NCBI RefSeq assembly: GCF_013294065.1
Contig: NZ_JABSNM010000004.1
Location: 243,955 to 307,954, forward strand
Direction: 5' to 3'
DNA length: 64,000 bases
Source of the DNA: Sphaerotilus uruguayifluvii
GTDB taxonomy: Bacteria > Pseudomonadota > Gammaproteobacteria > Burkholderiales > Burkholderiaceae_C
Positions within the stretch are counted from its first letter, which is position 1; the number at the start of each line of letters is the position of its first letter. Below the pieces are notes generated by a model. The model saw only the letters and a program-made list of their open reading frames with translations, searched no databases and was not told the origin of the DNA. Of the stretch, positions 27,122 through 36,668 are shown in pieces. The translations under genes were made by a program, and so were the position numbers.

Positions 27122-30100
27122 CTAGCCGAGTCGCGCGTCGCCCCGTCCGACGCGGAACCAGGCGGCATACATCGCCGGCAGCGCCAGCAGCGTCAGCGCC
27201 GTCGCCACGACCAGGCCGCCCATGATCGCCACCGCCATCGGGCCCCAGAAGACGCTGCGCGACAGCGGGATCATCGCCAGCACCGCGGCGGCGGCGGTCA
27301 GCACGATCGGGCGGAAGCGCCGCACCGCCGACTCGATCACCGCGTCGCGGTCGTTCGCGCCGGCCTCGCGGTCCTGCTCGATCTGGTCGATCAGGATCAC
27401 CGAGTTGCGCTGGATCATGCCCATCAGCGCGATCACGCCCAGCAGCGCGACGAAGCCGAAGGGCCGGTCGAGCAGCAGCAGCGCGCCGGCCACGCCGGCG
27501 ATGCCCATCGGGCCGGTCAGGAAGACCAGCATCGCGCGCTTGAAGCTCTGCAGCTGCAGCATCAGCAGCGTGAAGGTCAGGAAGAGCATGACCGGCACGC
27601 CCTTGGCGATCGAGCCCTGGCCCTTGCTGCTCTCGGCCACCGCGCCGGCGACTTGGATGTCGTAGCCCGGCGGCAGGTCGGCGCGCAGCTTGTCCAGCGC
27701 CGGCCAGATCTCGGCCGTCACGGTGGCGCCCTGCATGCCGTCGGGCACGTCGCCCTGCACGGTCACCGCGTACTTGCGGCCCTCGCGCCACATCACGCCC
27801 GGCTCCCAGACATGGCCGATGCGCGCGATCTGCACCAGCGGCACCGGACGGCCCGAGGTGGTCGGCACATAGGCGTTGCCCAGGTCGGTGATCGCGTCGC
27901 GCTCGGACAGCGGCTGGCGCATGACGATGTCGATCAGCTTGTCGCCCTCGCGGTACTGGCCCACCGGCGTGCCGCTGAGCAGCATGCGCGTGGCCTGCGC
28001 GATCGACTGGCTCGAGACGCCCAGCGCCCGCGCCTTGTCCTGGTCGATCTCCAGGCGCAGCACCTTGACCTTCTCGTTCCAGTTGTCGTTGACCCCGATG
28101 AGGTGCGGGCTCGCCTGCAGCACCGCGCGCGCCTTGTCGCCCCATTCGCGCACGATCTGCGGATCGTCGCCGACGACGCGGAACTGCACCGGATAGGGCA
28201 CCGGCGGCCCGTTGGGCAGCAGCTTGACGCGGCCGCGTGCCTCCGGGAACTCGGCCGCCAGGATCTCGGGCAGGCGCCGGCGCAGCGCCTCGCGCGAGGC
28301 CAGGTCCTTCGGCAGCACGATGGTCTGGCTGACGTTGGTCTGCGGGAAGATCTGGTCCAGCGGCAGGTAGAAGCGCGGCACGCCCGAGCCGACCCAGCTG
28401 GTCACGCTCTCGACGCCGGCCTCGCCCTTCAGGCGCGCCTGCAGCCGCTCGACCAGCCGGTCGCTCTCGCGGATCGTCGAGCCCTCGGGCAGCCAGAGGT
28501 CGACCAGGATCTCCGGCCGGCTCGAGTCCGGGAAGAACTGCTGCTGCACCCGGCCCATGCCGGCCAGGCCGAGCACGAACACGCCGACGGTCAGCCCGAT
28601 CGTGATCCAGCGGTGGTCCACGCACCAGCCCACCAGCCGGCGAAAGCGCGCGTAGAACGGCGTGTCGAACAGCTCGTGCGCCTGGCCCTCGGCATGCGGG
28701 CGCACCTTCAGCAGCCGCGCGCCCAGATAGGGCACGAAATACACCGACACCACCCACGAGATCAGCAGCGCCGCCGAGGTGACGGCGAAGATCGCGAAGG
28801 TGTACTCGCCCACCGTCGACTGCGCCAGGCCGATCGGCAGGAAGCCCACCGCGGTGATCAGCGTGCCGGTGAGCATCGGCATCGAGGTGGCGTCGTAGGC
28901 GTAGGTCGCGGCGTAGAGGCGGTCGTGGCCCTCCTCGAGCTTTCTGACCATCATCTCGACGGCGATGATCGCGTCGTCGACCAGCAGGCCCAGCGCGATG
29001 ATCAGCGAGCCCAGCGAGATCTTGTGCAGCCCGACGCCCCAGTAGTACATCGTCACGAAGGTGATCGACAGCACCAGCGGGATGGTGATGGCCACCACCA
29101 GGCCGGGCCAGATGTCGATGCGCAGCGGCCGCGTGTGCAGGCCCAGGCTGATGAAGCTCACCGCCAGCACCACGACGATGGCCTCGACCAGCACATGCAC
29201 GAACTCGCCCACCGAGCGCTCGACGGCCACCGGCTGGTCCTGCACCTGCGCCAGCTCGATGCCGGCGGGCAGGTCCTGGCGGATGCGCCCGACGCGCTCC
29301 TGCAGCGCCTGGCCCAGCGCGATGATGTCGCCGCCCTTGGCCATCGACACGCCCAGCGCGATCACCTCGCGGCCCTGGTGGCGCACCTTGACCGCCGGCG
29401 GATCGATGTAGTCGCGCCGGATGGTGGCGACCTCGCCCAGCCGGGTCATGCTGGCCACGCCGGTGGCCGGGTTGACCACGCGCAGCGGCAGCTGGCGCAG
29501 CGCCTCGATCGATCCGAACTGGCCGCCCACGCGCACCTGCAGGTTCTGGCTGCCCGCGTCGAGCACGCCGGCGTTCTCGACCGCGTTCTGCGCGCCGATC
29601 TGCGCGATCACCGCGTTCAGGTCCAGGCCGAGCTGGGCCAGACGCTGGCCGGAGAGCTCGATGAACACCTTCTCGGCCTGCGCGCCGAAGACCTCCACCT
29701 TGGCGACGTCCTTGACCTGCAGCAGCTCCGAGCGGGTGCGGTCGGCGAACTCGCGCAGCTCCTCGCGGCTGAAGCCGTCGGCCGACAGCGCGAAGATCGA
29801 GCCGTAGACATCGCCGAACTCGTCGTTGAAGAAGGGCCCCAGCACGCCGGCGGGCAGCGTCGCGCGCATGTCGCCGATCTTCTTGCGCGTCTGGTACCAG
29901 GTCTGCTGGACCTCCTTCGGCGGCGAGTCGTCCTTGATCTGGAAGATGGTCACCGACTCGCCCGGCTTGGTGTACGAGCGGATGATGTCGGCGTGCGGCA
30001 CCTCCTGCAGCGTCTTCTCGATCTTGTCCGTCACCTGGTCGGCCATCTGCTGCGCGGTGGCGCCCGGCCAGTAGGCCTGCACGACCATGGCGCGGAAGGT

Positions 30101-30259
30101 GAACGGCGGATCCTCGTCCTGGCCGAGCTGGAAGTACGCGGCCACGCCGAGCGCCATCAGCACGATCATCAGGTAGCGCGTCAGCGCCGGATGCTCGAGC
30201 GCCCAGCGCGAGATGTTGAAGCCGGAATGGCGGACGATGTCGTGGGTGTGGACCTTCAT
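27122..30259 (-). CDS. RND-family multidrug efflux permease
   Basis: This 1045-residue inner-membrane pump belongs to the hydrophobe/amphiphile efflux (AcrB-like) group and exports drugs by proton antiport. The N-terminal helix is LTRYLMIVLMALGVAAYFQL near 26-46. Porter domains and two sets of transmembrane helices follow. The proton-relay region in TM4 is ALGLLVDDAIIAVEMMVRKLEEGH, with the acidic pair DD near 408. The second half repeats the pattern (GVIALMGMIQRNSVILIDQIEQDREAG). It starts 39 bp after the adaptor gene in one operon. No outer-membrane channel gene is present, so it must use one encoded elsewhere. Substrates are unknown. Confidence 0.93.
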   Translation of the reverse strand: MKVHTHDIVRHSGFNISRWALEHPALTRYLMIVLMALGVAAYFQLGQDEDPPFTFRAMVVQAYWPGATAQQMADQVTDKIEKTLQEVPHADIIRSYTKPGESVTIFQIKDDSPPKEVQQTWYQTRKKIGDMRATLPAGVLGPFFNDEFGDVYGSIFALSADGFSREELREFADRTRSELLQVKDVAKVEVFGAQAEKVFIELSGQRLAQLGLDLNAVIAQIGAQNAVENAGVLDAGSQNLQVRVGGQFGSIEALRQLPLRVVNPATGVASMTRLGEVATIRRDYIDPPAVKVRHQGREVIALGVSMAKGGDIIALGQALQERVGRIRQDLPAGIELAQVQDQPVAVERSVGEFVHVLVEAIVVVLAVSFISLGLHTRPLRIDIWPGLVVAITIPLVLSITFVTMYYWGVGLHKISLGSLIIALGLLVDDAIIAVEMMVRKLEEGHDRLYAATYAYDATSMPMLTGTLITAVGFLPIGLAQSTVGEYTFAIFAVTSAALLISWVVSVYFVPYLGARLLKVRPHAEGQAHELFDTPFYARFRRLVGWCVDHRWITIGLTVGVFVLGLAGMGRVQQQFFPDSSRPEILVDLWLPEGSTIRESDRLVERLQARLKGEAGVESVTSWVGSGVPRFYLPLDQIFPQTNVSQTIVLPKDLASREALRRRLPEILAAEFPEARGRVKLLPNGPPVPYPVQFRVVGDDPQIVREWGDKARAVLQASPHLIGVNDNWNEKVKVLRLEIDQDKARALGVSSQSIAQATRMLLSGTPVGQYREGDKLIDIVMRQPLSERDAITDLGNAYVPTTSGRPVPLVQIARIGHVWEPGVMWREGRKYAVTVQGDVPDGMQGATVTAEIWPALDKLRADLPPGYDIQVAGAVAESSKGQGSIAKGVPVMLFLTFTLLMLQLQSFKRAMLVFLTGPMGIAGVAGALLLLDRPFGFVALLGVIALMGMIQRNSVILIDQIEQDREAGANDRDAVIESAVRRFRPIVLTAAAAVLAMIPLSRSVFWGPMAVAIMGGLVVATALTLLALPAMYAAWFRVGRGDARLG

Positions 30260-30298
30260 GGGGGGCCTTTCGCTGCGGCGTCGGCGATCAGTCGGCGG

Positions 30299-31429
30299 TC
30301 AGCGCGAGGCGGCCCGCGCCGGCTCGACATAGCGGCGCACCTTCTGGCCCGGCGTCAGCACATGCACGCCCGCGCCCACCACCTCCTGCCCGGGCTGCAG
30401 GCCCTCTGCCACCAGCACCTGGTTGCCGTCGGCGCCGCTGACGCGCACCGGCTGCGGCCGCACCGTCATCGCCTGCGCATCGAGCACCCAGACGACGCTG
30501 CGACCGCCCTGCTCGGCCACCGCCGCCAGCGGCAGGCGGATCTGGCCGTCGCGGCGCGGCCGCTCCATCGCGACCGTCGCGGTGCGGCCCAGGCGCAGCG
30601 CGGCGGTGCCGACGTCGGCCTTGGCCACGAAGGTGCGCGTGCTCGCGTCGGCCGCGGCGGCCAGCTCGCGCAGCGTCGCCGGCAGCGTCTCGCCGTCGCC
30701 GCCCCACAGCCTCACCTGCAGCGCGCCGGCGCGGTCCATCAGCGCGCGCAGCTCGGCGACCCGGTCCTCCGGCACGCTGAAGACCACGTCACGCGGCCCG
30801 TCCAGCGCGACACGCACGATCGGCGTGCCCGCGGCCACCACCGCGCCCGGCTCGGCCTCGACCGCGGTGACCACGCCCGCGCCTTCCGCCACCAGCCGGG
30901 TGTACTGCGCCTGGTTGCCCTGCACGCCGGCCTGCGCGCGCGCCTGGTCGAGCGTGGCCTGCGCGGCCTTCAGCGCGGTCTCGCGCCGCTCCAGCTCGGC
31001 ATCGCCGATGAAACCCTGCGCATGCAGCTCGCGATAGCGCTTCAGGTCCGCGCCGGTCTGCTCGGCCTGCACCTGCGCGGCGCGCAGCGCGGCGGCCGCC
31101 GCCTCCTGCCCCAGCTTCAGGTCCGCCGGATCGAGCTGCGCGATCAGCTGGCCCGGCCGGACCGTGTCGCCCAGGTCGACCTCGCGGCGCACCAGCTTGC
31201 CGCCGACGCGGAAGGACAGCCGCGTCTCGGTGCGCGCCTTCACCTCGCCGGAGAACTCCTGCACCGCCGCGACGCTGCCGCTCTCGACCTTCAGCGTGCG
31301 CACCGCCTTGACCGGCTCGGGCGCGCTTTCCTTCTTCGCGCAGCCGGACAGACCCAGCGCCAGACCCAGCACGAGACTCGACAGGACGGCCGGCCGGCCA
31401 CCGGGAAGGACGAAGGGGCGAGAGGACAT
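30299..31429 (-). CDS. RND efflux periplasmic adaptor (membrane fusion) lipoprotein
   Basis: This 376-residue adaptor links the RND pump to an outer-membrane channel. ATG 31429 has GGAG 7 bases upstream. The signal peptide ends in a lipobox (LALGLSGC, Cys near residue 29). After it come the first barrel strand (VKAVRTLKVESGSV), the lipoyl half-motifs (SFRVGGKLVRREVDLGDTVRPGQLIAQLD and VTAVEAEPGAVVAAGTPIVRVA), an alpha-hairpin of about 100 residues between them, and the C-terminal membrane-proximal domain. It is first in a two-gene operon whose promoter region contains a TetR-type operator (31476-31489). Confidence 0.93.
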   Translation of the reverse strand: MSSRPFVLPGGRPAVLSSLVLGLALGLSGCAKKESAPEPVKAVRTLKVESGSVAAVQEFSGEVKARTETRLSFRVGGKLVRREVDLGDTVRPGQLIAQLDPADLKLGQEAAAAALRAAQVQAEQTGADLKRYRELHAQGFIGDAELERRETALKAAQATLDQARAQAGVQGNQAQYTRLVAEGAGVVTAVEAEPGAVVAAGTPIVRVALDGPRDVVFSVPEDRVAELRALMDRAGALQVRLWGGDGETLPATLRELAAAADASTRTFVAKADVGTAALRLGRTATVAMERPRRDGQIRLPLAAVAEQGGRSVVWVLDAQAMTVRPQPVRVSGADGNQVLVAEGLQPGQEVVGAGVHVLTPGQKVRRYVEPARAASR

Positions 31430-31475
31430 GCGCAGGCTCCGGGGAAGGCGGATGGAAGCGGGGGATTCTGAACTG

Positions 31476-31489
31476 ACTGACTGGTCAGT
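31476..31489. promoter_or_regulatory. TetR/AcrR-type operator upstream of the efflux operon
   Basis: ACTGAC-TG-GTCAGT is a perfect 6+6 palindrome, preceded by a further partial ACTG repeat (31472-31475). It lies 47-60 bp before the adaptor start and just upstream of a CAGAAT -10-like element on the minus strand. Such GACTGAC/GTCAGTC sites are typical of TetR-type repressors of RND pumps. No tetR gene adjoins it. Confidence 0.5.
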
Positions 31490-31576
31490 AATGTAGGAGA
31501 GCACGCCGAGCGGTGTCAAACCGCGCGCAGGCCCGCGGAGATAATCGGGCCTCCACGCCCTTGCGCCCCCTCAGGC

Positions 31577-32404
31577 ATGTCCGTCGACCACTACGAGAAC
31601 TTTCCCGTCGCCTCGGTGCTGTGCCCGCCGGCGCTGCGCCCGGCGGTCATCGCGATCTACGGCTTCGCGCGCACCGCCGACGACCTCGCCGACGAGGGCG
31701 ACGCCACGCCCGAGCAGCGCGCCACCGATCTGGCCGCCTACCGCGAGGACCTGCGCCGCGTCGCGCACGGCCAGGATCCCTCGCCGCGCTGGGGCGCGGT
31801 CTTCCGGCCGCTGATGCCGGTCTTCCGGCGCCACCATCTGCCGCTGCCGCTGCTCGAAGCGCTGCTCGACGCCTTCGAGCAGGACCTGCACCAGAGCCGC
31901 TATGCCGACCGCGGCGAGCTGCTGCGCTACTGCGAGCGCTCGGCCAACCCGGTCGGGCGGCTGCTGCTGCACCTGTACGGCGTGCGCGACGACGCCTCGC
32001 TCACCCAGTCGGACGCGATCTGCACGGCGCTGCAGCTCATCAACTTCTGGCAGGACCTCAGCCGCGACCTGCCGCGCGACCGCCTCTACGTCCCGCTGGC
32101 CGACTGCGCGCGCTACCACGTCACGGTCGAGGCGCTGATGGCGCAGCGCGACACCGAGGCCACCCGCGCCCTCGTCGCCGACGAGGTGGCCTGGGCGCGC
32201 CGGCTGATGCTCGACGGCGCGCCGCTGGCCACGCGGCTGCCCGGACGCACCGGCTGGGAGCTGCGGCTGGTCGTGCAGGGCGGCCTGCGCATCCTCGACA
32301 AGATCGAGGCGATGCGCTGCGGCACGCTGGCGGCGCGGCCGCGGATCGGGGCGTGGGATGCGCCGCGGCTGCTGTGGCGGGCGGCGCGGATGCGGGTGAC
32401 CTGA
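31577..32404 (+). CDS. hpnC: HpnC, hydroxysqualene synthase
   Basis: HpnC (275 residues) is a trans-isoprenyl diphosphate synthase-like enzyme that converts presqualene diphosphate to hydroxysqualene in the HpnC-HpnD-HpnE route to squalene. It opens with the HpnC-type SVDHYENFPVASVLCPP. The two aspartate-rich motifs are FARTADDLADEGD near 34-46 and LINFWQDLSRDLPRDRLYVP near 155-174. HpnD and HpnE, its pathway partners and usual immediate neighbours, lie 13 kb downstream at 45462-47587, beyond an inserted island. Its stop is 30 bp from the stop of the convergent defence operon. Confidence 0.9.
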   Translation: MSVDHYENFPVASVLCPPALRPAVIAIYGFARTADDLADEGDATPEQRATDLAAYREDLRRVAHGQDPSPRWGAVFRPLMPVFRRHHLPLPLLEALLDAFEQDLHQSRYADRGELLRYCERSANPVGRLLLHLYGVRDDASLTQSDAICTALQLINFWQDLSRDLPRDRLYVPLADCARYHVTVEALMAQRDTEATRALVADEVAWARRLMLDGAPLATRLPGRTGWELRLVVQGGLRILDKIEAMRCGTLAARPRIGAWDAPRLLWRAARMRVT

Positions 32405-32434
32405 GCCAAGCACAGCGCCCGGTGAGACGACCTC

Positions 32435-34204
32435 TCACCAACACATAGCGAGGTGCCCGACATCCTCGAACGGACGACCTGTTTCCCCAGAGCGATACGC
32501 CGCAGAGCCGTTCCGCTTCTGCCAAGTCACCTCGTTCTTGCAGCCATGGCACGTTGCCTTGAACGCCATGTGCGACACCTCCCAGGCGGTCGATTCCGCT
32601 CCACAGACACGGCAGCGGTCCAGCAGTGCCAGACGCTCGATCGCCTGCTGCAGCGCATGCCGGGTCTGCTCATTGCATGAGCCTGCATTGATCGCCTGCA
32701 AGACCTCATCCCGCTCGGCTCCAGCCACCAAGGGGCGATCCATCACCCGGTCATTGCCGCTTGACCGCAAGGCTTTGGGGACATTGCGGACCACGAACGG
32801 ATAGCCCGCCAGCAGATGCCGCATCAGCCAGTGCTCGATGACCTGCTGCACCCGCTCGACTCCGTAGAACTGCAGCGGGTTGAGCACGGCATCGGCGCCC
32901 GGTTGCTCCGCCTTGCCCTCATCGGCATGGCTGAACACGACGTGCCGCTCCTCGCCTGCGATGCTCCCTGGCGCAAGGCACCATGGCTGTTTTCCTCGCC
33001 GAGCCGGCACGAACCGCAGACGCGGCATGGACACCCCTGGAAGGCTCGCCTCGACCAGCCAATCCAGCCCGTCTCGGTTCAGGGTCAACGGTCTGGGATG
33101 GTGTCGGCGGATCGCGTCCAGCGCATGCCGGATCAGCAAGCCCACCTGCTCGCTGTGCTCTTCACCCGCCTTGCGTGACTGCTCGAAACGCTCGGCAGGC
33201 GTGCGGGCCACCTGATCGAGATCGGCATGGGCCAGTTGCCACAGCGGGCGCAGATGCCGGTAGTGCGGATCGTGCCGCAGGATGTTGGTGCTGCGCAGCG
33301 TCAGCCCCGTGAATCCCAGCGATGCCACCTGCGCCACAGGACTGCGCTGCATCTGCAGGACCTTGCCAAGCTGGCGCTGGAGTGTCTGCAGCACCTGCTG
33401 CGCAGACTGGGTTTCATCGGCATCGAACGCCTGCCCCCAGAGGCGGCACAAGGCTTCGCGCAGCCGGTAGTCGAGGCGCTCAGCATTGCTCAGGCTCGCG
33501 GCTTCCTCGCGCTTGGCCAACAGTGCCGAGAGTTCACGAATGCGGTGCCGCAGCAACTGCGCGAGTCGATCGAGCAGGTGGGCGAACACCCGGTTCTCGT
33601 AGATCGCCAGTTCATCATCGCTGACCTCGGCCAGCAGCCGTGACGGCACCACGCCCGTGATCTCGCGTCGCGCCCAGTCTTCGGAATGCGCCGCGAGCCG
33701 CACCTGGGCACCCAAGGCCACCCTCCGCGCCCGGGACACCGGCACGAGCTCGGTGTCGTAGCGCATGTCCATGCGGGGGCGCTGGGCGATGGTCTGCAGA
33801 TGTCCGGCGATGAGCGTTTTCTCCAACTGAATTTCGAGCCGATTCATCTCGGCCAGATGCCCGAGCTGCGCGGGCATCACGGGAGAGAGCAAGGGCTGGT
33901 CGGCAGCACCCGCCTGCCACTCGCGCCACTGCTTCGCCACCGCCTTGATCGCCTCGTCGATCAGTGAGTCCGGTACCTGACCATCGGACTCAGGCGGAGA
34001 CTGCAAGAAATCGTGGAGAGACTCCTCCTCTGTCGCACCGGAAGACAACAGGCACCGGGCGCTTCCATCGCTCCACAGCACCTCACCGGCTTGGAGGTCG
34101 ATCGACCGATTCAGGCGGGCGGCCACCAGCAACCGGTATCGACCGGGCTCGACCTGCGAGGGCAAATCGGTTTCAGCGCCCGTGAAGCGATCGAACACCC
34201 TCAT
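32435..34204 (-). CDS. DUF2357-like protein with C-terminal zinc ribbon (McrB partner)
   Basis: This 589-residue protein is last in the seven-gene operon; its ATG overlaps the McrB-like gene by 4 bp, so the two are coupled. An all-beta N-terminus (RVFDRFTGAETDL, YRLLVAARL) is followed by a helical middle. That part contains DDELAIYENRVFAHLLDRL, with YENR at 202-205, the hallmark of DUF2357 proteins paired with McrB-like ATPases. A C-terminal zinc ribbon has C531, C534, C552 and C555 (CRVCG...CHGC). Related proteins often end in a PD-(D/E)XK nuclease fold, but I cannot find a convincing catalytic set here. A McrC-like partner or nucleic-acid sensor role is an inference. Confidence 0.65.
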   Translation of the reverse strand: MRVFDRFTGAETDLPSQVEPGRYRLLVAARLNRSIDLQAGEVLWSDGSARCLLSSGATEEESLHDFLQSPPESDGQVPDSLIDEAIKAVAKQWREWQAGAADQPLLSPVMPAQLGHLAEMNRLEIQLEKTLIAGHLQTIAQRPRMDMRYDTELVPVSRARRVALGAQVRLAAHSEDWARREITGVVPSRLLAEVSDDELAIYENRVFAHLLDRLAQLLRHRIRELSALLAKREEAASLSNAERLDYRLREALCRLWGQAFDADETQSAQQVLQTLQRQLGKVLQMQRSPVAQVASLGFTGLTLRSTNILRHDPHYRHLRPLWQLAHADLDQVARTPAERFEQSRKAGEEHSEQVGLLIRHALDAIRRHHPRPLTLNRDGLDWLVEASLPGVSMPRLRFVPARRGKQPWCLAPGSIAGEERHVVFSHADEGKAEQPGADAVLNPLQFYGVERVQQVIEHWLMRHLLAGYPFVVRNVPKALRSSGNDRVMDRPLVAGAERDEVLQAINAGSCNEQTRHALQQAIERLALLDRCRVCGAESTAWEVSHMAFKATCHGCKNEVTWQKRNGSAAYRSGETGRPFEDVGHLAMCW

Positions 34205-36642
34205 CCGCCACGCTCCAGACGCTGAATATCCCGGCGCAACGGTGTCAGACAGCGGATCGGCTCACCGTCAAGCTCGCAGTCTTCCCACATCTTCAGCAAA
34301 GCCTCTTCGACCTGCCGCAGGTCATCCGTCCCGACGTCGTGCCGTCCAATCACCTTGCCATCGCGGAACATCCGACTCGACAGGAGGTGGTCAACGGCCA
34401 AGGCCTCGCTCCCCCCTGCATCGATCACGACGGGCACGAACCGCATCATCTGGCGCTCCAGCCGGTTGCCCCAGCCAAGGCCGAACGTGCCAGCCAGGAG
34501 TCGGGTGAGTTCGCTGTCGTTGATGAATGCCATCAAGTCCACGATCTGAGGCGTCAATTCCCTGCAAACCACGTCAAACCGATCCACCAGACTCTGATGG
34601 CTCCAGGTCACGGGCTTCAGCCGACGCAGGCCAGACTCCGGCCTCTCTTGTCGCGGCAGCTCCAGCACGAACGCCCGGTCATGCGTCTTGTCCGCAAAGG
34701 CGTTCGTCGTCTCGTCGTGATTGGCGGTGCCGATGAACCACACGTTGGGCGTCAGCTTGATGTCGCGACCATCGCGCAAGTGCTTCGGTCCGCCCTGAGC
34801 CGGTCCAGACTCCATCAGGTTGATCCAGCGATCCGATTCACCCATTTCCATCGCCGACAGGAACTCGGCGAAATACTGCTCGGGGCGCGACAGGTTCATT
34901 TCATCGAGCAGCACGATGTGCAGTCGATCGCTGTCGGCTTCGGTCTGTGCCCGGTACAGCGCCTGCAGCGTGTTGCGCTCGTAGTAACGCTTCTCGAAGG
35001 CGTTGTAGTGCCCGATCAGGTCGGCGCGGTCACGCCAGCCGGCCTGGACCGGCACTGTCGTGCAGACGCCACCGACCGCCTTGGCAAAGGCGGTGGCCAG
35101 ACTGGTCTTGCCGGTGCCGCTGATGCCCTGGAAGACATGCAGCTGGCTCATCGCCAAGCCGCCAAGGAAGAGCTGCAGTTCCTCCTTGCGGAAGTAGAGC
35201 TGCTTGCCCTTCTCGGCGTGGGCGATGCGGCATTGCAGTTCATCGACCAGCTGGCTCAGCTTGTCCGGCACCGGATCGGTATGGACCCGCACGGTCAGCT
35301 CGGCGTCCATGCGCGTCAGCTCGGGGAAGACCGTCTTCTGCTGCTGGCGGTTGAGGAGGTCATCGACATCCTGCTGCAACTGGCTGACGGCCCCTTGCAG
35401 CAAGGCACGGTTCGTTTCCAGCACCTTGCGGGTCTTCTGCCAGTCCTCGCGCTCGGTGACGCTGCGCTGCCACTCGGACTGGCGACGGCGCAAGTCGAAC
35501 AGTTCCTGCTCGGCCTGTGTCAGCCTCTGCTGCAGGTCATCTCGCTGCAGACGCAACTGGCTGGCGTCCTCCTCGGCGCCTCCAGCCAGCAGTTCCTGCA
35601 CCTGCCGGTCCAGGTCACGGTTGCGCTGGCGCAGCGCGTCGAGCTCGTCGAAAAGGCGCTGCGGATCGTCGCCGATCCGATCACGCAGTTCGCCGAACTC
35701 ATCAAGTTCCTGCTGCAGCCGATCCGCATGCTCATGAGCCTTGTCGAGCCGGGATTGAAGCCGCTGCGACTGTCGCAGCGCCTCATCAAGCTCGCGCTGG
35801 CATTCCTCTCGGATCTCTTCGGTGAGCGAGCCGCGCCGGACACGCAGCAGTTCCTCGTTCATCGCCAGTTTCCGGTCACGGGTCTCCAGCGCCAGCTCAT
35901 GCGCGTTGATCTGCAGCTCACGCTCGTGCAGCACCGCCTCCTGCGCCTGCACACCCGCCTTGAGCGCCTCGACATCTTCACGCGCACGGTCCAGCAAGAC
36001 GGCGCGGTGCTGGACGATCTCGGCAGGCAGGCGGTCGCGGCGCTGCTCCAGTTCCTCGACCTGCTGGCGCAGCGTCTGCAACGACGCCTCCCGCTCCAGC
36101 ACGATCTGCCCGCGCAGCTCGGCCGCCTGACGTGTCAGCGCCTCCTGCTGCCGCACCACCGCCAGCCGCTGCTCGTCCAGGGTCTCGCGCTCGCCAGCCA
36201 GCGCAAGGCGAGCCGTTTCAAGCTCCGCCCGATCCTGTCGCTGTTGCGCTTGCTCGATGTCGAATGCCGCCCGATCAGCAGCCAGACGGGCCGACTCCTC
36301 GGACAGGCGACCTTGCAGCGTCTCCCGCTCGGCCTCCAGCGCACGCCCCGCGCTGACGCTGCGGTCGTGTGCATCCTTGAGACGAGTTCCCCAGGAAGCG
36401 AACTGCTCGACCCAGGCAGCGAATTGCTCATGCTCCGGCATCGACAAGGACGCCGCCCAGGTGCGGATCTGCGTCTCGTCCCATGCCGTGTCAGGCGGTG
36501 CCTCCGGCAACAACGGCGCGGTCTGCTCCCGCGTCGCAAACAGCTTGTTCAGCAAGCCACTGGGGCGCGTTGCTGATGCAGGACTCGCCGCCGTGCTGCC
36601 GGTCGGTCGGACAGGCGGCGCGGCTTTCTTGTGCTTCCCCAT
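34201..36642 (-). CDS. McrB-like AAA+ NTPase with long coiled coil
   Basis: This 813-residue protein has a short N-terminal region, then roughly 300 residues (about 75-410) of near-continuous charged coiled coil (repeated Glu/Arg/Gln/Leu heptads). The AAA+ domain of McrB type follows: Walker A GISGTGKT at 506-513, Walker B VLLDEMNLSRPEQYF with D580, and GTANHDETTNAF as the McrB-specific sensor region near 637. Classic McrB carries a DNA-reading domain in place of this coiled coil. Here the coiled coil may act as a spacer or oligomerisation arm, as in SMC-like defence ATPases. It starts 26 bp after the winged-helix gene and is coupled to the DUF2357-like gene. Confidence 0.8.
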   Translation of the reverse strand: MGKHKKAAPPVRPTGSTAASPASATRPSGLLNKLFATREQTAPLLPEAPPDTAWDETQIRTWAASLSMPEHEQFAAWVEQFASWGTRLKDAHDRSVSAGRALEAERETLQGRLSEESARLAADRAAFDIEQAQQRQDRAELETARLALAGERETLDEQRLAVVRQQEALTRQAAELRGQIVLEREASLQTLRQQVEELEQRRDRLPAEIVQHRAVLLDRAREDVEALKAGVQAQEAVLHERELQINAHELALETRDRKLAMNEELLRVRRGSLTEEIREECQRELDEALRQSQRLQSRLDKAHEHADRLQQELDEFGELRDRIGDDPQRLFDELDALRQRNRDLDRQVQELLAGGAEEDASQLRLQRDDLQQRLTQAEQELFDLRRRQSEWQRSVTEREDWQKTRKVLETNRALLQGAVSQLQQDVDDLLNRQQQKTVFPELTRMDAELTVRVHTDPVPDKLSQLVDELQCRIAHAEKGKQLYFRKEELQLFLGGLAMSQLHVFQGISGTGKTSLATAFAKAVGGVCTTVPVQAGWRDRADLIGHYNAFEKRYYERNTLQALYRAQTEADSDRLHIVLLDEMNLSRPEQYFAEFLSAMEMGESDRWINLMESGPAQGGPKHLRDGRDIKLTPNVWFIGTANHDETTNAFADKTHDRAFVLELPRQERPESGLRRLKPVTWSHQSLVDRFDVVCRELTPQIVDLMAFINDSELTRLLAGTFGLGWGNRLERQMMRFVPVVIDAGGSEALAVDHLLSSRMFRDGKVIGRHDVGTDDLRQVEEALLKMWEDCELDGEPIRCLTPLRRDIQRLERGG

Positions 36643-36668
36643 GGTCTTTGTGCTTTCAGATCCAGGAT

